64,000 bases of DNA from Chitinophaga rhizophila (GCF_019492185.1 NZ_JAICCF010000001.1:620001-684000), one strand, 5' to 3'. Positions 36,785-45,905 are shown, counted from the stretch's first letter. Notes: a model not told the origin generated them from the sequence alone. Numbers and translations: made by a program.

Positions 36785-37069
36785 CTATTCGTATTTCACC
36801 AGGATGTTCTGGATGTAAGCATCGTTTACTTTTGGCATGCTGCGGGTTACGATTGATTCTTCTGCAACCGAAGATTCTGCTGATTTTGTAGCTCTGGCTT
36901 TTACTACGAAAGCGTCAGCAGAGCTATGCAGTTCGCTATAAGCAGCGCTTACTTCAGCACCTTTCAGCAGGCTGTTGGAAGCTGTATTGGAAGCTGGAGC
37001 TTTGAAAGCAAACAAAGCAATAGGAGCAACCATCAGAATAGGCAGAGCGATTTTGAAATTGATTTTCAT
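36785..37069 (-). CDS. Short exported peptide, type B (copy 2)
   Basis: 94 residues from MKINFK. The frame stays open upstream to 37186, but I chose this ATG because it matches the paralogue's start and begins the basic plus hydrophobic signal segment (KIALPILMVAPIALFAFKAP). The C-terminus is DAYIQNILVKYE. Almost identical to the other type B gene. It is the first gene of the probable leftward operon of four peptides, beta-barrel, HTTM and WzyC-like genes, and faces the transglutaminase-like gene across a divergent promoter region. Confidence 0.75.
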   Translation of the reverse strand: MKINFKIALPILMVAPIALFAFKAPASNTASNSLLKGAEVSAAYSELHSSADAFVVKARATKSAESSVAEESIVTRSMPKVNDAYIQNILVKYE

Positions 37070-37200
37070 AATTGATGTGTTGAGGAATTGTTTAATTCGG
37101 GTTTGATAAAAAACGGTAATCGGGTCGATAAAATAAATGTGTCTTAATTTGACTTTTGAATGTTGTGATTTTAGTTGGCCACGCATTTTAAAGATAGAGA

Positions 37201-37253
37201 TTTCTAAACGATAAAAAAAAATAAATTATTCAACTTATCGTATAATTTAGAAA
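37201..37253. promoter_or_regulatory. AT-rich inverted repeat between divergent genes
   Basis: TTTCTAAACGATAA at 37201 and TTATCG-TATAA-TTTAGAAA at 37235-37253 are complementary apart from a 5-nt bulge. It is centred between the type B peptide start and the plus-strand transglutaminase-like gene, so it may be a regulator-binding site or a shared promoter element. Confidence 0.45.
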
Positions 37254-37295
37254 ACATAAATAACCCTTACCGTTATACCATTAATAACCCGCGCT

Positions 37296-38885
37296 ATGCA
37301 CACACACATTCCTGGTTACCTTTTAATTGCCATCCTGGCAATTACACTATTCCCGTCCTGCCAATCAAGAAATGCACGCCCGGAAGATATCGAGCTCCGC
37401 CTTAGTGTATTGTCAGAAAATGAAAGACAGACTTTTGAAAATTTACTCGATCATTATCTGCCGGAAGGAGATTCCCTGAAGATAAAGTCCTGCTACTTTA
37501 TTATAAATAACATAGCAGGCATAGGCTCTCTGGCGGTAGATAAAGAGCAACAGAAAGTCGTGCTCCACAAGGATACGAAGTACATCACGACGGATTATCT
37601 TATTGAACAGATCGATAATGCTGTGGACGCCTGCCGTACTAAGATAGTGAAGGGCTCGCTAAGCTTTACCGACTTCTGTAATTATGTATTACCCTACAGG
37701 ATCGATTATGAACCACTGGAAAACTGGCGGAAGAAAATCCAGGAACGCTATACGCCCATGCTGGATTCACTAGGTGGTTACGCTCAGCTTTCTGACACTT
37801 CGCTTTGCCGGATATTTAATAAACAACTGGTTAAAGGATTCGTTTATAAAGGTGAAGGAAACTATGGTGATATCAAAAACTGGACTGCCCTATCTTCAGA
37901 GAATATGGGCAACTGCGCTGAAATGTGTAAGACAGTTTTATTTCCCCTAAGATCTTACGGTGTACCTGCTACTGTCGATTTCACACCATCATGGGGTAAT
38001 GTCGATGGCGGCGGTCACGAATGGAATGTATTATTACAAAATGGTGGCAAGAATGTTCCCTTCATGGGACTGGAATCTGATCCATATCAATATGAACCGT
38101 TCAAACTGATAGACGATCAGGAACATCCTGAAAAATCTACCTATCGTGTTCCAGGTAAAGTGTACCGCAGACAATTTGAGATCAACCCTAACAGTCTTGT
38201 ATCTAAAAACACCAACCAGGAAAGAATACCTGAACTGTTTAACGATTACAGAATAAAAGACGTTACCGCCGAATACTTCCCTGTTGCCAATATCGACGTA
38301 CACTTCACGCCTGCACAGTTAAACAATAAACAACACGCAGCCTACCTGGCTGTTTTCACTAACGGCACCTGGAAGATCACCGCCTATTCCTTAATAGATG
38401 ATAAGGGAAACGCGCACTTCAAGGATATGACAAGAAACATCCTGTACATGCCTGTACTACTGAAGAACGATTTATACGAACCTGTAGGCCATCCGGTATA
38501 TGCTGACAGTACCGGCATTGTAAAGGTGCTGGAACCACAGCAGACGACCATCGATGTGGCCGTTACGCAGCTCCGTTCCAAGGAAGCAGAAGAAGTAGCC
38601 TTCATTGCTGAAAATCAGCACCTGGGTTGGGGCCATAAAATGTTCACTGACGGATTAGACAAAATTAAACGGGATGAGAAACGCGCGGCTCCCGAACGCG
38701 GACAAGCCTATACCTTATACTATTGGAAAGATAAATGGGAGAAAGTAAATACGCTCTCTAAACAGGACGGCACACTGGTATTCAACGATGTTCCCGCGAA
38801 TGGTCTATACAGGGTAACTGCCAGCAATGGTAAGCAGCGCGAGCGATGCTTTACTGTAGCCAATGGCGTACAACAGTGGTGGTAA
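37296..38885 (+). CDS. Lipoprotein with transglutaminase-like domain
   Basis: 529 residues. Lipoprotein signal with lipobox LFPSC (Cys22). The transglutaminase-like triad is visible: Cys207 in NMGNCAEMCK, His241 in GGGHEWNVLL and probably Asp262 in LESDPYQY. In Bacteroidota such proteins are surface or periplasmic and often hydrolyse peptides rather than cross-link them. The C-terminal 200 residues form beta-rich repeats (FVANIDVHFTPAQL-like segments) of unknown role. It is divergent from the peptide operon; whether it acts on those peptides is unknown, but the position allows it. Confidence 0.82.
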   Translation: MHTHIPGYLLIAILAITLFPSCQSRNARPEDIELRLSVLSENERQTFENLLDHYLPEGDSLKIKSCYFIINNIAGIGSLAVDKEQQKVVLHKDTKYITTDYLIEQIDNAVDACRTKIVKGSLSFTDFCNYVLPYRIDYEPLENWRKKIQERYTPMLDSLGGYAQLSDTSLCRIFNKQLVKGFVYKGEGNYGDIKNWTALSSENMGNCAEMCKTVLFPLRSYGVPATVDFTPSWGNVDGGGHEWNVLLQNGGKNVPFMGLESDPYQYEPFKLIDDQEHPEKSTYRVPGKVYRRQFEINPNSLVSKNTNQERIPELFNDYRIKDVTAEYFPVANIDVHFTPAQLNNKQHAAYLAVFTNGTWKITAYSLIDDKGNAHFKDMTRNILYMPVLLKNDLYEPVGHPVYADSTGIVKVLEPQQTTIDVAVTQLRSKEAEEVAFIAENQHLGWGHKMFTDGLDKIKRDEKRAAPERGQAYTLYYWKDKWEKVNTLSKQDGTLVFNDVPANGLYRVTASNGKQRERCFTVANGVQQWW

Positions 38886-38908
38886 ACCTTTTGCCTTCAA
38901 AGTAAATA

Positions 38909-38932
38909 ACACCCGCCAGGAATGGCGGGTGT
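38909..38932 (+). terminator. GC-rich hairpin
   Basis: ACACCCGCCA pairs perfectly with TGGCGGGTGT across a 4-nt loop, 23 nt after the transglutaminase-like gene. No T run follows, so termination efficiency is uncertain. Confidence 0.6.
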
Positions 38933-39109
38933 ACTGCTTATACCTACAACTGTTCAATTGCTACTAACTGCAATTGTAAAACCGTAATTTTACTGCGCAG
39001 CAAATATTGCATATTAACAGTTACAGGTATAAGCATTATTGAATGAAACGGGTATAATCAGCTTTAAAAAGGAAAGTTCCTCTTATGAACCGTAGCTGCC
39101 TTTTATAGC

Positions 39110-40945
39110 TTATTGGCGGCTCAACTGCTTATTGATTTCTACCGCGGCACTGATCAATGCCAGGTGCGTAAATGCCTGTGGAAAATTGCCCAGATGCTCC
39201 CCTTTCATACCCAGTTCCTCACTGAACAATCCCAGATGGTTTGCATATCCGATCATCTTTTCAAAACTTTCCACTGCCAGGTCTACCTGACCACATTTCG
39301 CCAATGCTTCGATATACCAGAACGAACACATATTAAAAGTACCCTCCTCTCCTTCCAGGCCGTCAATACCTTCCAGGTGATTCTTATAACGGTATATCAG
39401 TACATCCAGGCGCAGCTCCCGGTCTATTGCCTTCATGGTTGACAACCACCTGGGTTCCTGTGGCGTAATGTAATGCGTCAATGGCATCAGCAATACGCTG
39501 GCATCTACTGTTTTTGCACCTTTGTATTGCACCCATGCACCTATTTCCTCATTCCAGAAATTATGATAAATATCTGTGTAGATCTCATCTCTCACAGCCT
39601 GCCACTCTACTTCCGGATAAGGGAAAGAACGATGCTCAGCTATCTTGATAGCTCTGTCCATCGCTACCCAGCACATTAGCCGCGTATGCAGGAACTCTCT
39701 TTCTGCGTTCCGTATTTCCCATATACCGTGGTCAGGTGCCTTCCAGTCCCGGACTACACATTCCACTTGCTGCTGTATCAGCGTCCAGAACTCGTAAGTG
39801 ATCGGTTTATATGATTTGTTGTAAATGTAAATGGTGTCGATCAGCTCTCCGTAGATATCAATCTGCCGTTGCTTGGCTGCCGCATTTCCTACTCTTACGG
39901 GTTTCGCGCCCTTGTATCCTTCCAGGTGTTTCAATTCCTGCTCTTCACCGCTCTTAGTACCGTCAATGTTATAGAGTAACTGTAATTGAGATTCCTTACA
40001 AAGACTGGATATCCAATCCATGAAAGCGGTTGCCTCGTCAAAAAAGCCGAGCTTCAGAAATGCATACATGGTAAATGCAGCGTCCCGGATCCAGGTGAAC
40101 CGGTAGTCCCAGTTCCGGCTACCGCCCGGCGTCTCGGGTATACCAAAGGTGGCTGCTGCTACAACAGAACCGTACCTGGCAGACGTCAGCAGTTTAAGCG
40201 TAATCGCTGATCGGGTGATCAGCTCCCCGTAATGTCCTTTATAGGTCGATTTTCCTATCCAATCGCGCCATTTGGAAATGGTCTGATGATAAGTATCATG
40301 TGCATAGTAACCAATGTTTGCAAAGGCAGTAGTATGGTCTTTCCTGACCGCCTGCAGTACTACGTGTGCCGTTTCAGATTCTTTCAGGGTAAACTCCGCA
40401 TAACCGTCTTTCTTCTTCAGTTGCAATGGCACATCGGCTATCAGCCGTAACTGCACATTACCGTCGTTAATGGCTGTAAATACGATCTCGTTCTTTTCTT
40501 CATCAAGGACTGCTTCGTGTTTGGCTTCTGCATAGTCAAACCGGGGTACGCAATGTACCTTAAATGTGATATTACCTCGGATAGTCTTAATCTTGCGGAC
40601 GATGGTACTGTCTGGTTCATCCTCTAAAGGAAGAATGGGCATATAATCCGTCAACTCGGCTATGCCTGATTCAGAAAAATACCGCGTCAGCAGAATAGCG
40701 GTGCCTGGAATATACAGCTGCTTCGCTGTATAGTCTTTCAGCTCCGGTTCCACAGAAAAATAACCTCCCTGATTCGCATCCAGTAATGACGCGAAGATAG
40801 TCGGAGAATCAAAACGGGGAAAACACATGAAATCTATTGATCCCGTCAATGATACCAGGGCAACTGTTTCAAGATTGCCTATAATACCGTAATTCTCAAT
40901 ACGCTGATATGGCCGTTCAGTATGCTTCATACGGGTATTTATCAT
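39110..40945 (-). CDS. Glycoside hydrolase family 15 protein (glucoamylase/trehalase-like)
   Basis: 611 residues; an internal ATG (MKHTERPY) 15 nt in is an alternative start. It shows the bacterial GH15 plan: an N-terminal beta domain (GIIGNLETVALVSLTGSIDFMCFPRFDSP), then an alpha/alpha barrel with PGGSRNWDYRFTWIRDAAFT and the catalytic-region EGEEGTFNMCSFWYIEAL. No signal peptide, so it is probably cytoplasmic. Relatives hydrolyse alpha-glucosidic bonds, including trehalose. It is divergent from a short unknown gene 40 nt away. Confidence 0.94.
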   Translation of the reverse strand: MINTRMKHTERPYQRIENYGIIGNLETVALVSLTGSIDFMCFPRFDSPTIFASLLDANQGGYFSVEPELKDYTAKQLYIPGTAILLTRYFSESGIAELTDYMPILPLEDEPDSTIVRKIKTIRGNITFKVHCVPRFDYAEAKHEAVLDEEKNEIVFTAINDGNVQLRLIADVPLQLKKKDGYAEFTLKESETAHVVLQAVRKDHTTAFANIGYYAHDTYHQTISKWRDWIGKSTYKGHYGELITRSAITLKLLTSARYGSVVAAATFGIPETPGGSRNWDYRFTWIRDAAFTMYAFLKLGFFDEATAFMDWISSLCKESQLQLLYNIDGTKSGEEQELKHLEGYKGAKPVRVGNAAAKQRQIDIYGELIDTIYIYNKSYKPITYEFWTLIQQQVECVVRDWKAPDHGIWEIRNAEREFLHTRLMCWVAMDRAIKIAEHRSFPYPEVEWQAVRDEIYTDIYHNFWNEEIGAWVQYKGAKTVDASVLLMPLTHYITPQEPRWLSTMKAIDRELRLDVLIYRYKNHLEGIDGLEGEEGTFNMCSFWYIEALAKCGQVDLAVESFEKMIGYANHLGLFSEELGMKGEHLGNFPQAFTHLALISAAVEINKQLSRQ

Positions 40946-40985
40946 GAACCATGCCTAAAACAAACCGATCCCTTACCTTTATGCC

Positions 40986-41621
40986 ATGTTACAATTGCCT
41001 GTTACCGTGCGTATTCCCACTGACGGAGAACTGACTGACCGCCCTGATGTAGATGAAATTCTGTTCAGGAGAAGGAAAGCCAAAATCATGGAAGGATATT
41101 CCCTTCAACTCAATAACAACCCACGTCTGCCCTATCGCTTTCAGGCGATGGTTAATATAGATAACGACCGGCTGTGGGACCTCTTCCTGTCCCTGGCCGA
41201 GACATTACCGGCAAAGGTGAGCTGCGCCTATGGTATATACGAAGAGGATAACGTGACAACTCCTCTTCTACAGAAAGATTTTGTTCTGAAGGAACTATCA
41301 AAATATATGAACGAACTGACACAGGAATGCCAGCTCGAGGCCAGCATGTTGTTCCAGACAAAAGACATACTCATCGAATTGGGGATTAGTGCCAGCAAGT
41401 ACATTCGTTACTGGGGAGCAGAACTAGAAAGGTTCCGCCTGCTGATGCAGTCTTATGACCTTCCTCTTATTGAAGGCCTGGAGTTTATTGATGAATATCC
41501 AAGAATTGTGACGCCATTGCGGGACCTGGTCAGAACAGCCAAGGCACCTGAAACGGTATTGTACCACCTTGACCAGGCTTTTCGTATAGACAGAACACCG
41601 CCTGAACCATTTTTTGACTGA
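40986..41621 (+). CDS. Conserved-looking hypothetical protein
   Basis: 211 residues, soluble, no signal peptide. It begins LPVTVRIPTDGELTDRPDVDEILFRRRKAKIMEGY and has an acidic alpha/beta composition throughout. I recognise no family. Its start lies 40 nt from the GH15 start on the opposite strand, and a hairpin follows its stop, so it looks like an independent gene. Confidence 0.6.
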   Translation: MLQLPVTVRIPTDGELTDRPDVDEILFRRRKAKIMEGYSLQLNNNPRLPYRFQAMVNIDNDRLWDLFLSLAETLPAKVSCAYGIYEEDNVTTPLLQKDFVLKELSKYMNELTQECQLEASMLFQTKDILIELGISASKYIRYWGAELERFRLLMQSYDLPLIEGLEFIDEYPRIVTPLRDLVRTAKAPETVLYHLDQAFRIDRTPPEPFFD

Positions 41622-41627
41622 TATAAG

Positions 41628-41657
41628 CTATCCCGGCTGTCTGTCAGCCAGGATAGC
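41628..41657 (+). terminator. Hairpin after the hypothetical gene
   Basis: GCTATCCCGGCTG and CAGCCAGGATAGC pair with one mismatch around a TCTGT loop, starting 7 nt after the stop. There is no clear T run. Confidence 0.55.
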
Positions 41658-41738
41658 AGATAGTGTTGCCTACAAGATCGCCGTTCATCACCTCCGGGTG
41701 ATGGTTAAATACAGCAACACTATTGAACACAATACCTC

Positions 41739-42497
41739 TTATAACGCAGGATTTGCCGCATAATCAGCCCACAGCTGATCAACAGTTTTACCTGTCAGCG
41801 TTACCCAGGTATTGGCAGTGTAAGTCTTGTTACGTAAGGCGGTATTCAGATTGGTGACAATCGACGCATTTACGCGATTTTCCAGCCAGGCCAGGAAACG
41901 TGCTGTAACCCGGTAAGCATTTGTATAATGCTGGGAAGAGGAATATGCAGGCAAGGACCATCCTGCAGCTGCATTATTAACGCCATAGCGGTAACGTACC
42001 AGGTCAGCTATACCCTCAGTCAGCCAGCCGGGTGTACCGCCTGTATAAGCCTGAATGATATGCATAATCTCATGCGTAGCTACGTCAACATCCTGCGGAT
42101 TGTTCTGGAACCATGCAGCGCTGTACGTAACCGTTGTACCGGAAGTATACGCTACTCCATTGTAGTTCGGATCAATTACATATTTGATTGACTTGGTAAC
42201 GCCCGGGTTAAAGCGCGTCAGGAGCTGCGGGTACTTGGTAAAAAAGATGTCTACTATCTTCTGACGTACCGTTTCGCTGAAATTAGGGTCGTTGTTTGTC
42301 AGCGTCAGCTGATAACCATTACTGGTATAAATTACCGTGCCTACAGGTACGGCCTGCGCGCTGACTACGCCTTCGGTCTTCGTTTCTGGTTGAATGGATG
42401 CTTCTTCTGGTGAAATAATTGCCGATTTGCTACAGGCAGATAATAAAAAGATACCAAGGGTACCGATAATCATGGAATTTTTAAGCGAGTGTCTCAT
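41739..42497 (-). CDS. Basic secretory protein-type zinc metalloprotease, lipoprotein
   Basis: 252 residues from MRHSLKN, chosen because it starts the lipoprotein signal (IIGTLGIFLLSACSK, lipidated Cys22); an upstream ATG at 42527 adds ten non-signal residues. The catalytic motif is HEIMH (142-146), followed by TGGTPGWLTEGIADLVRYRYG, the signature of the plant-type basic secretory protein (BSP) family of gluzincin-like peptidases. Residues 55-85 form a short beta-hairpin region. It is probably anchored in the outer membrane. Substrate unknown. Confidence 0.86.
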   Translation of the reverse strand: MRHSLKNSMIIGTLGIFLLSACSKSAIISPEEASIQPETKTEGVVSAQAVPVGTVIYTSNGYQLTLTNNDPNFSETVRQKIVDIFFTKYPQLLTRFNPGVTKSIKYVIDPNYNGVAYTSGTTVTYSAAWFQNNPQDVDVATHEIMHIIQAYTGGTPGWLTEGIADLVRYRYGVNNAAAGWSLPAYSSSQHYTNAYRVTARFLAWLENRVNASIVTNLNTALRNKTYTANTWVTLTGKTVDQLWADYAANPAL

Positions 42498-42608
42498 GTT
42501 GATGAGTGGGTTTACGATAGGAGGCAAATGAACAACGCGATCTGACTATATAAACGCGCCTACATCGTTTTTCGTACATTCCACTCCTTCCAAACCCTGG
42601 CTGTTTTG

Positions 42609-43415
42609 CTACTTGACAAGTTGATTGCCCGCCCTTGCCATTTCCCCTTTCTCTACCTGCAATACCTCCCTGGCATACTCCAATCCTACATTATAAATAG
42701 CATCAAAACGCTTAAAATCAAACATCCCAAACTGCCCTAATGCGGCCGGCTCAATAAACAGGCTGCATAACTGCTTGTTTTTCAACACCGGCTCCTGTAT
42801 TGCCATATGCATCGTACGATCCATAGCCGCCAGCATACTACCTGACGGATCATATGGCGTCGGCGGATTTACATGCACACCTACAATATCCTCATATTTA
42901 CCTGATAAGGGTTCTATAGGTAGATTACCAGATATACCACCATCAATATAAGGTATGCCTGCTATGACCACCGGCTGAAACAACATAGGAATCGTAGAGG
43001 CTGCAAGTACAGCCGGAATTACTTCTCCGCTGGAAAATATGGCCTGTCTGCCGGTGTTATAATCTGTCGCAGTAATATACAAGGGTATTGGCAAGGACTC
43101 AAAGGTGGTATGTCTTAAGGTTTGCCGGAGCACTTTCTCGACAGTTTTAAGGGATAGAAAGCCCGATTTCATGTTTTTCCATTGCATGGATAAGCCCATC
43201 TTTGTCTGTTGAAAGATGGCCCTCACCTCATCGGAGGTATATCCATCACAGATAAACGCAGCCGCTATAGAGCCTGCACTGGTAGCAGCAATTGCTGCAG
43301 GAAAGATATGCTGTTCCTCAAATGCCTTCAACACGCCAATGTGTGCGTAACCACGTGCGCCGCCACCGGAAAGTACAAACGGACGGCGTATAGGGATTTT
43401 CAACTGATGATTCAT
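42609..43415 (-). CDS. Patatin-like phospholipase
   Basis: 268 residues. The oxyanion-hole motif is LSGGGARGYAHIG (residues 15-27), the nucleophile Ser46 sits in AATSAGSIAA, and the catalytic Asp lies in PYIDGGISGNLP. The usual G-x-S-x-G nucleophile elbow reads A-x-S-x-G here. No signal peptide and no C-terminal surface-antigen barrel, so it is a cytoplasmic, short patatin of the RssA/YlbK type. These cleave acyl esters of lipids. It stands alone. Confidence 0.9.
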   Translation of the reverse strand: MNHQLKIPIRRPFVLSGGGARGYAHIGVLKAFEEQHIFPAAIAATSAGSIAAAFICDGYTSDEVRAIFQQTKMGLSMQWKNMKSGFLSLKTVEKVLRQTLRHTTFESLPIPLYITATDYNTGRQAIFSSGEVIPAVLAASTIPMLFQPVVIAGIPYIDGGISGNLPIEPLSGKYEDIVGVHVNPPTPYDPSGSMLAAMDRTMHMAIQEPVLKNKQLCSLFIEPAALGQFGMFDFKRFDAIYNVGLEYAREVLQVEKGEMARAGNQLVK

Positions 43416-43479
43416 AAGCTACTAATATATATAAACAAACTAAAATCCGCTACCTTTATTACCATCAAATATAATCCGG

Positions 43480-45237
43480 ATGAAACGCTATTATCTGCTG
43501 CTGAAAGCCGCCCTACTGATGCATACACTACCTGTATGTGCACAAATCAGCACCCCTCCCACCGGAAATACCGGCACTCCTCCTATCTGCATTACACATG
43601 CCAATGTGATAGATGTTATAAACAACAAGACACTGCGTGACCAGACAATTGTTATTACACAGGACCGCATTACCCAGACCGGTCCGACAGCGAAGATCAA
43701 GCCACCTGCTGATGCAGTAATCATAGATGCTACCGGTAAATATATCATGCCTGGCATGACAGATGCCCACGTACATTTCTTCCAGAGCGGCGGACTATAT
43801 ACCCGCCCGGATGCAGTCAACCTCACCGCTATTTACCCCTATGAGAAAGATCAGCAATGGGTAAAAGATCATCTGGATGATATGATGGCCAGATACCTTG
43901 CCTGTGGCATTACTACTGTTGCAGATGTGGGCGGTCCGCTCAGTAACTTCCGTATCCGGGACAAAGCCGGCAAAGAATCCCTACATCCAAACGCCTGGGT
44001 AACCGGTCCGCTGGTATCTACCTACCTGCCACCTAACCTTGACAAAAAAGATCCACCCATTGTAAAGGTTACTACACCAGAAGAAGCACGGGAACTGGTA
44101 AGAAAACAATTGCCCTATCAGCCTGACTTTATTAAGATATGGTATATCGTCGTACCCGGACAACCAGCTGAAAGCACCCTGCCTATTGTCAGTGCTGCTA
44201 TTGCAGAAAGTCATGCAAACGGATTAAAAGTTGCTGTACACGCTACACAGCTGGAAACCGCCCGGCTGGCTGTAACCGCCGGAGCAGATATTCTGGTTCA
44301 CAGCGTCGATGACAAAGTATTTGATAAAGCGATGTTACAGCTGCTTAAAAGTAAGCAGACAGTATACATTCCTACGCTTACAGTAACAAATGGATATAAG
44401 CGGGCATTCACGCAACAGTTCGACTTCCCAGCCCAGGATCTGAAATACGGAGATCCCTTCATGCTAGGCACCCTTACTGACCTTCAGCATATGGATACCA
44501 GCGCTGCCGGCTTCTATTATAAAAATCTTCGCAGCCGTCATAAACTGCCTTCCGCAGCAGATACTATTATGCGGCAAAACCTCCAACTGGCCCGGGAAGC
44601 TGGTATCAATATCGTGGCAGGTACTGATGCCGGTAATATCGGTACATTACATGCCTCTTCGTACCTGACAGAACTAAAGGCGATGCAGGCGGCAGGCATG
44701 AGTAACCGCGATATTATCCGTGCGGCCACTATCAACGCAGCCATCGGCTTCGGAAAGGCAAAAGACTATGGTAGCGTGGAGCGTGGTAAGATGGCAGACC
44801 TGCTACTATTAGAGAAAGACCCTACGGAGGATCTGGAGGTATTGGCAGATATAGCCACCGTTATTCACCGTGGGAAAAAGTTAGATACCCGGACATTGCT
44901 GCCTGTTACTCCTGAAATACTTGCTCAGCAGCAGCTGAACGCTTATAATGCCAGAAATCTTGAGGCATTCCTCGCTCCTTACAGCGACAGCGTCTCTATT
45001 TACGATCAGGCTACCGGAAAGCTGCAATTGCAAGGCAAAGAACAAATGCGGAAACGGTACGCAGGCCTGTTTGAAAGGGCGAAGGAGCTACATTGCGAAC
45101 TGGTTAACAGAATGGTAATGGGTAATATCGTTGTTGATCAGGAGAAGGTGACAGGAGTAGGAAGTAAAGTGCTCGAAGCTATTGCTATTTACACAATAGA
45201 GAACGGTAAGATTGCAAAGGTGTCATTTGTATACTAA
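43480..45237 (+). CDS. Exported amidohydrolase with C-terminal SnoaL/NTF2-like domain
   Basis: 585 residues. Signal peptide LLLKAALLMHTLPVCAQ. Residues 35-430 form an amidohydrolase (imidazolonepropionase-like) barrel: TDAHVHFF with metal ligands His97 and His99, DFIKIWYIV, VAVHATQLE, LVHSVDD and GTDAGNIG. Residues 465-585 resemble an NTF2/SnoaL domain (QQQLNAYNARNLEAFLAPYSDSVSIYD...IAIYTIENGKIAKVSFVY). The pair suggests hydrolysis of a cyclic amide, ester or peptide in the periplasm, with the extra domain perhaps binding substrate. The gene stands alone and is followed by a strong terminator. Confidence 0.88.
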   Translation: MKRYYLLLKAALLMHTLPVCAQISTPPTGNTGTPPICITHANVIDVINNKTLRDQTIVITQDRITQTGPTAKIKPPADAVIIDATGKYIMPGMTDAHVHFFQSGGLYTRPDAVNLTAIYPYEKDQQWVKDHLDDMMARYLACGITTVADVGGPLSNFRIRDKAGKESLHPNAWVTGPLVSTYLPPNLDKKDPPIVKVTTPEEARELVRKQLPYQPDFIKIWYIVVPGQPAESTLPIVSAAIAESHANGLKVAVHATQLETARLAVTAGADILVHSVDDKVFDKAMLQLLKSKQTVYIPTLTVTNGYKRAFTQQFDFPAQDLKYGDPFMLGTLTDLQHMDTSAAGFYYKNLRSRHKLPSAADTIMRQNLQLAREAGINIVAGTDAGNIGTLHASSYLTELKAMQAAGMSNRDIIRAATINAAIGFGKAKDYGSVERGKMADLLLLEKDPTEDLEVLADIATVIHRGKKLDTRTLLPVTPEILAQQQLNAYNARNLEAFLAPYSDSVSIYDQATGKLQLQGKEQMRKRYAGLFERAKELHCELVNRMVMGNIVVDQEKVTGVGSKVLEAIAIYTIENGKIAKVSFVY

Positions 45238-45245
45238 ACAACTGT

Positions 45246-45279
45246 AAAAAGGGGCTGCCGGCTAAACAGCCCCTTTTTA
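45246..45279. terminator. Bidirectional hairpin terminator
   Basis: AAAAAGGGGCTG and CAGCCCCTTTTT form a perfect 12-bp stem between the convergent amidohydrolase and small membrane-protein genes. Confidence 0.9.
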
Positions 45280-45287
45280 TATGCCTT

Positions 45288-45905
45288 CTATCGTCCGATA
45301 TGAATTACATGTATCACGGGCGGATTTTTCATCTTTCTGAGCATAGTAAATGCCACTGCACCTATTAACGCGCCATAGATCAGCAATACGTTAACCAGCC
45401 CCAGTGAGGTCAAGCCTAATATCAATGCTCCTATGCGTCCGATAGCAACTACTTCTCCACCTTTATCCATCACAGCCATAGATGATAGCGAATAGATAAA
45501 TATGGCGAAGATAATCGCCAGACCAATCATCGGTTTGCGGGCAGCCTTTATAGGAGTTATCCGTATCTCCTCGTAAGAAGCACCCGGAATATGCGTTTTA
45601 AAATGATGGAAGATTTCTTCTCTCCGCGCCTTATCTGGTATAACGAAATGCTCTTCAGCGTCAATGCCGAAGAATACCTGGATATACTCCTTACCTTCCT
45701 GCAGGTGTATCTGCTTCACATAATCCAGCGGAAGGCTGAATAAACAGGGGTCGCTGAAATCATTTGCCTGCATCCGGGCAATGAGAAATGCTTCTTCCGC
45801 TTCTTTAGGATTTGCTTTGTAAATAGTTGCATTGGCGAAGGCAATAACTTTATCGCCTTGGTGGTGATTGGCCCAGATTTGTGTCATAACAGGTATTAAG
45901 GACAC
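45288..45905 (-). CDS. Hypothetical membrane protein with two C-terminal helices
   Basis: 205 residues; an internal ATG six codons in (MTQIWANHH) is an alternative start. The first 125 residues are soluble and mixed (KVIAFANATIYKANPKEAEEAFLIARM, VFFGIDAEEHFVIPDKARREEIFHHF). Two hydrophobic segments follow (MIGLAIIFAIFIYSLSSMAVM and IGALILGLTSLGLVNVLLIYGALIGAVAF) and then a basic tail. I recognise no family. Single gene. Confidence 0.62.
   Translation of the reverse strand: MSLIPVMTQIWANHHQGDKVIAFANATIYKANPKEAEEAFLIARMQANDFSDPCLFSLPLDYVKQIHLQEGKEYIQVFFGIDAEEHFVIPDKARREEIFHHFKTHIPGASYEEIRITPIKAARKPMIGLAIIFAIFIYSLSSMAVMDKGGEVVAIGRIGALILGLTSLGLVNVLLIYGALIGAVAFTMLRKMKNPPVIHVIHIGR

Noticed and set aside
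37070..37186. Upstream extension of the first type B peptide gene (39 extra codons)
   Set aside because: The paralogue starts at the internal ATG, and the extension would bury the signal-like segment inside the protein.
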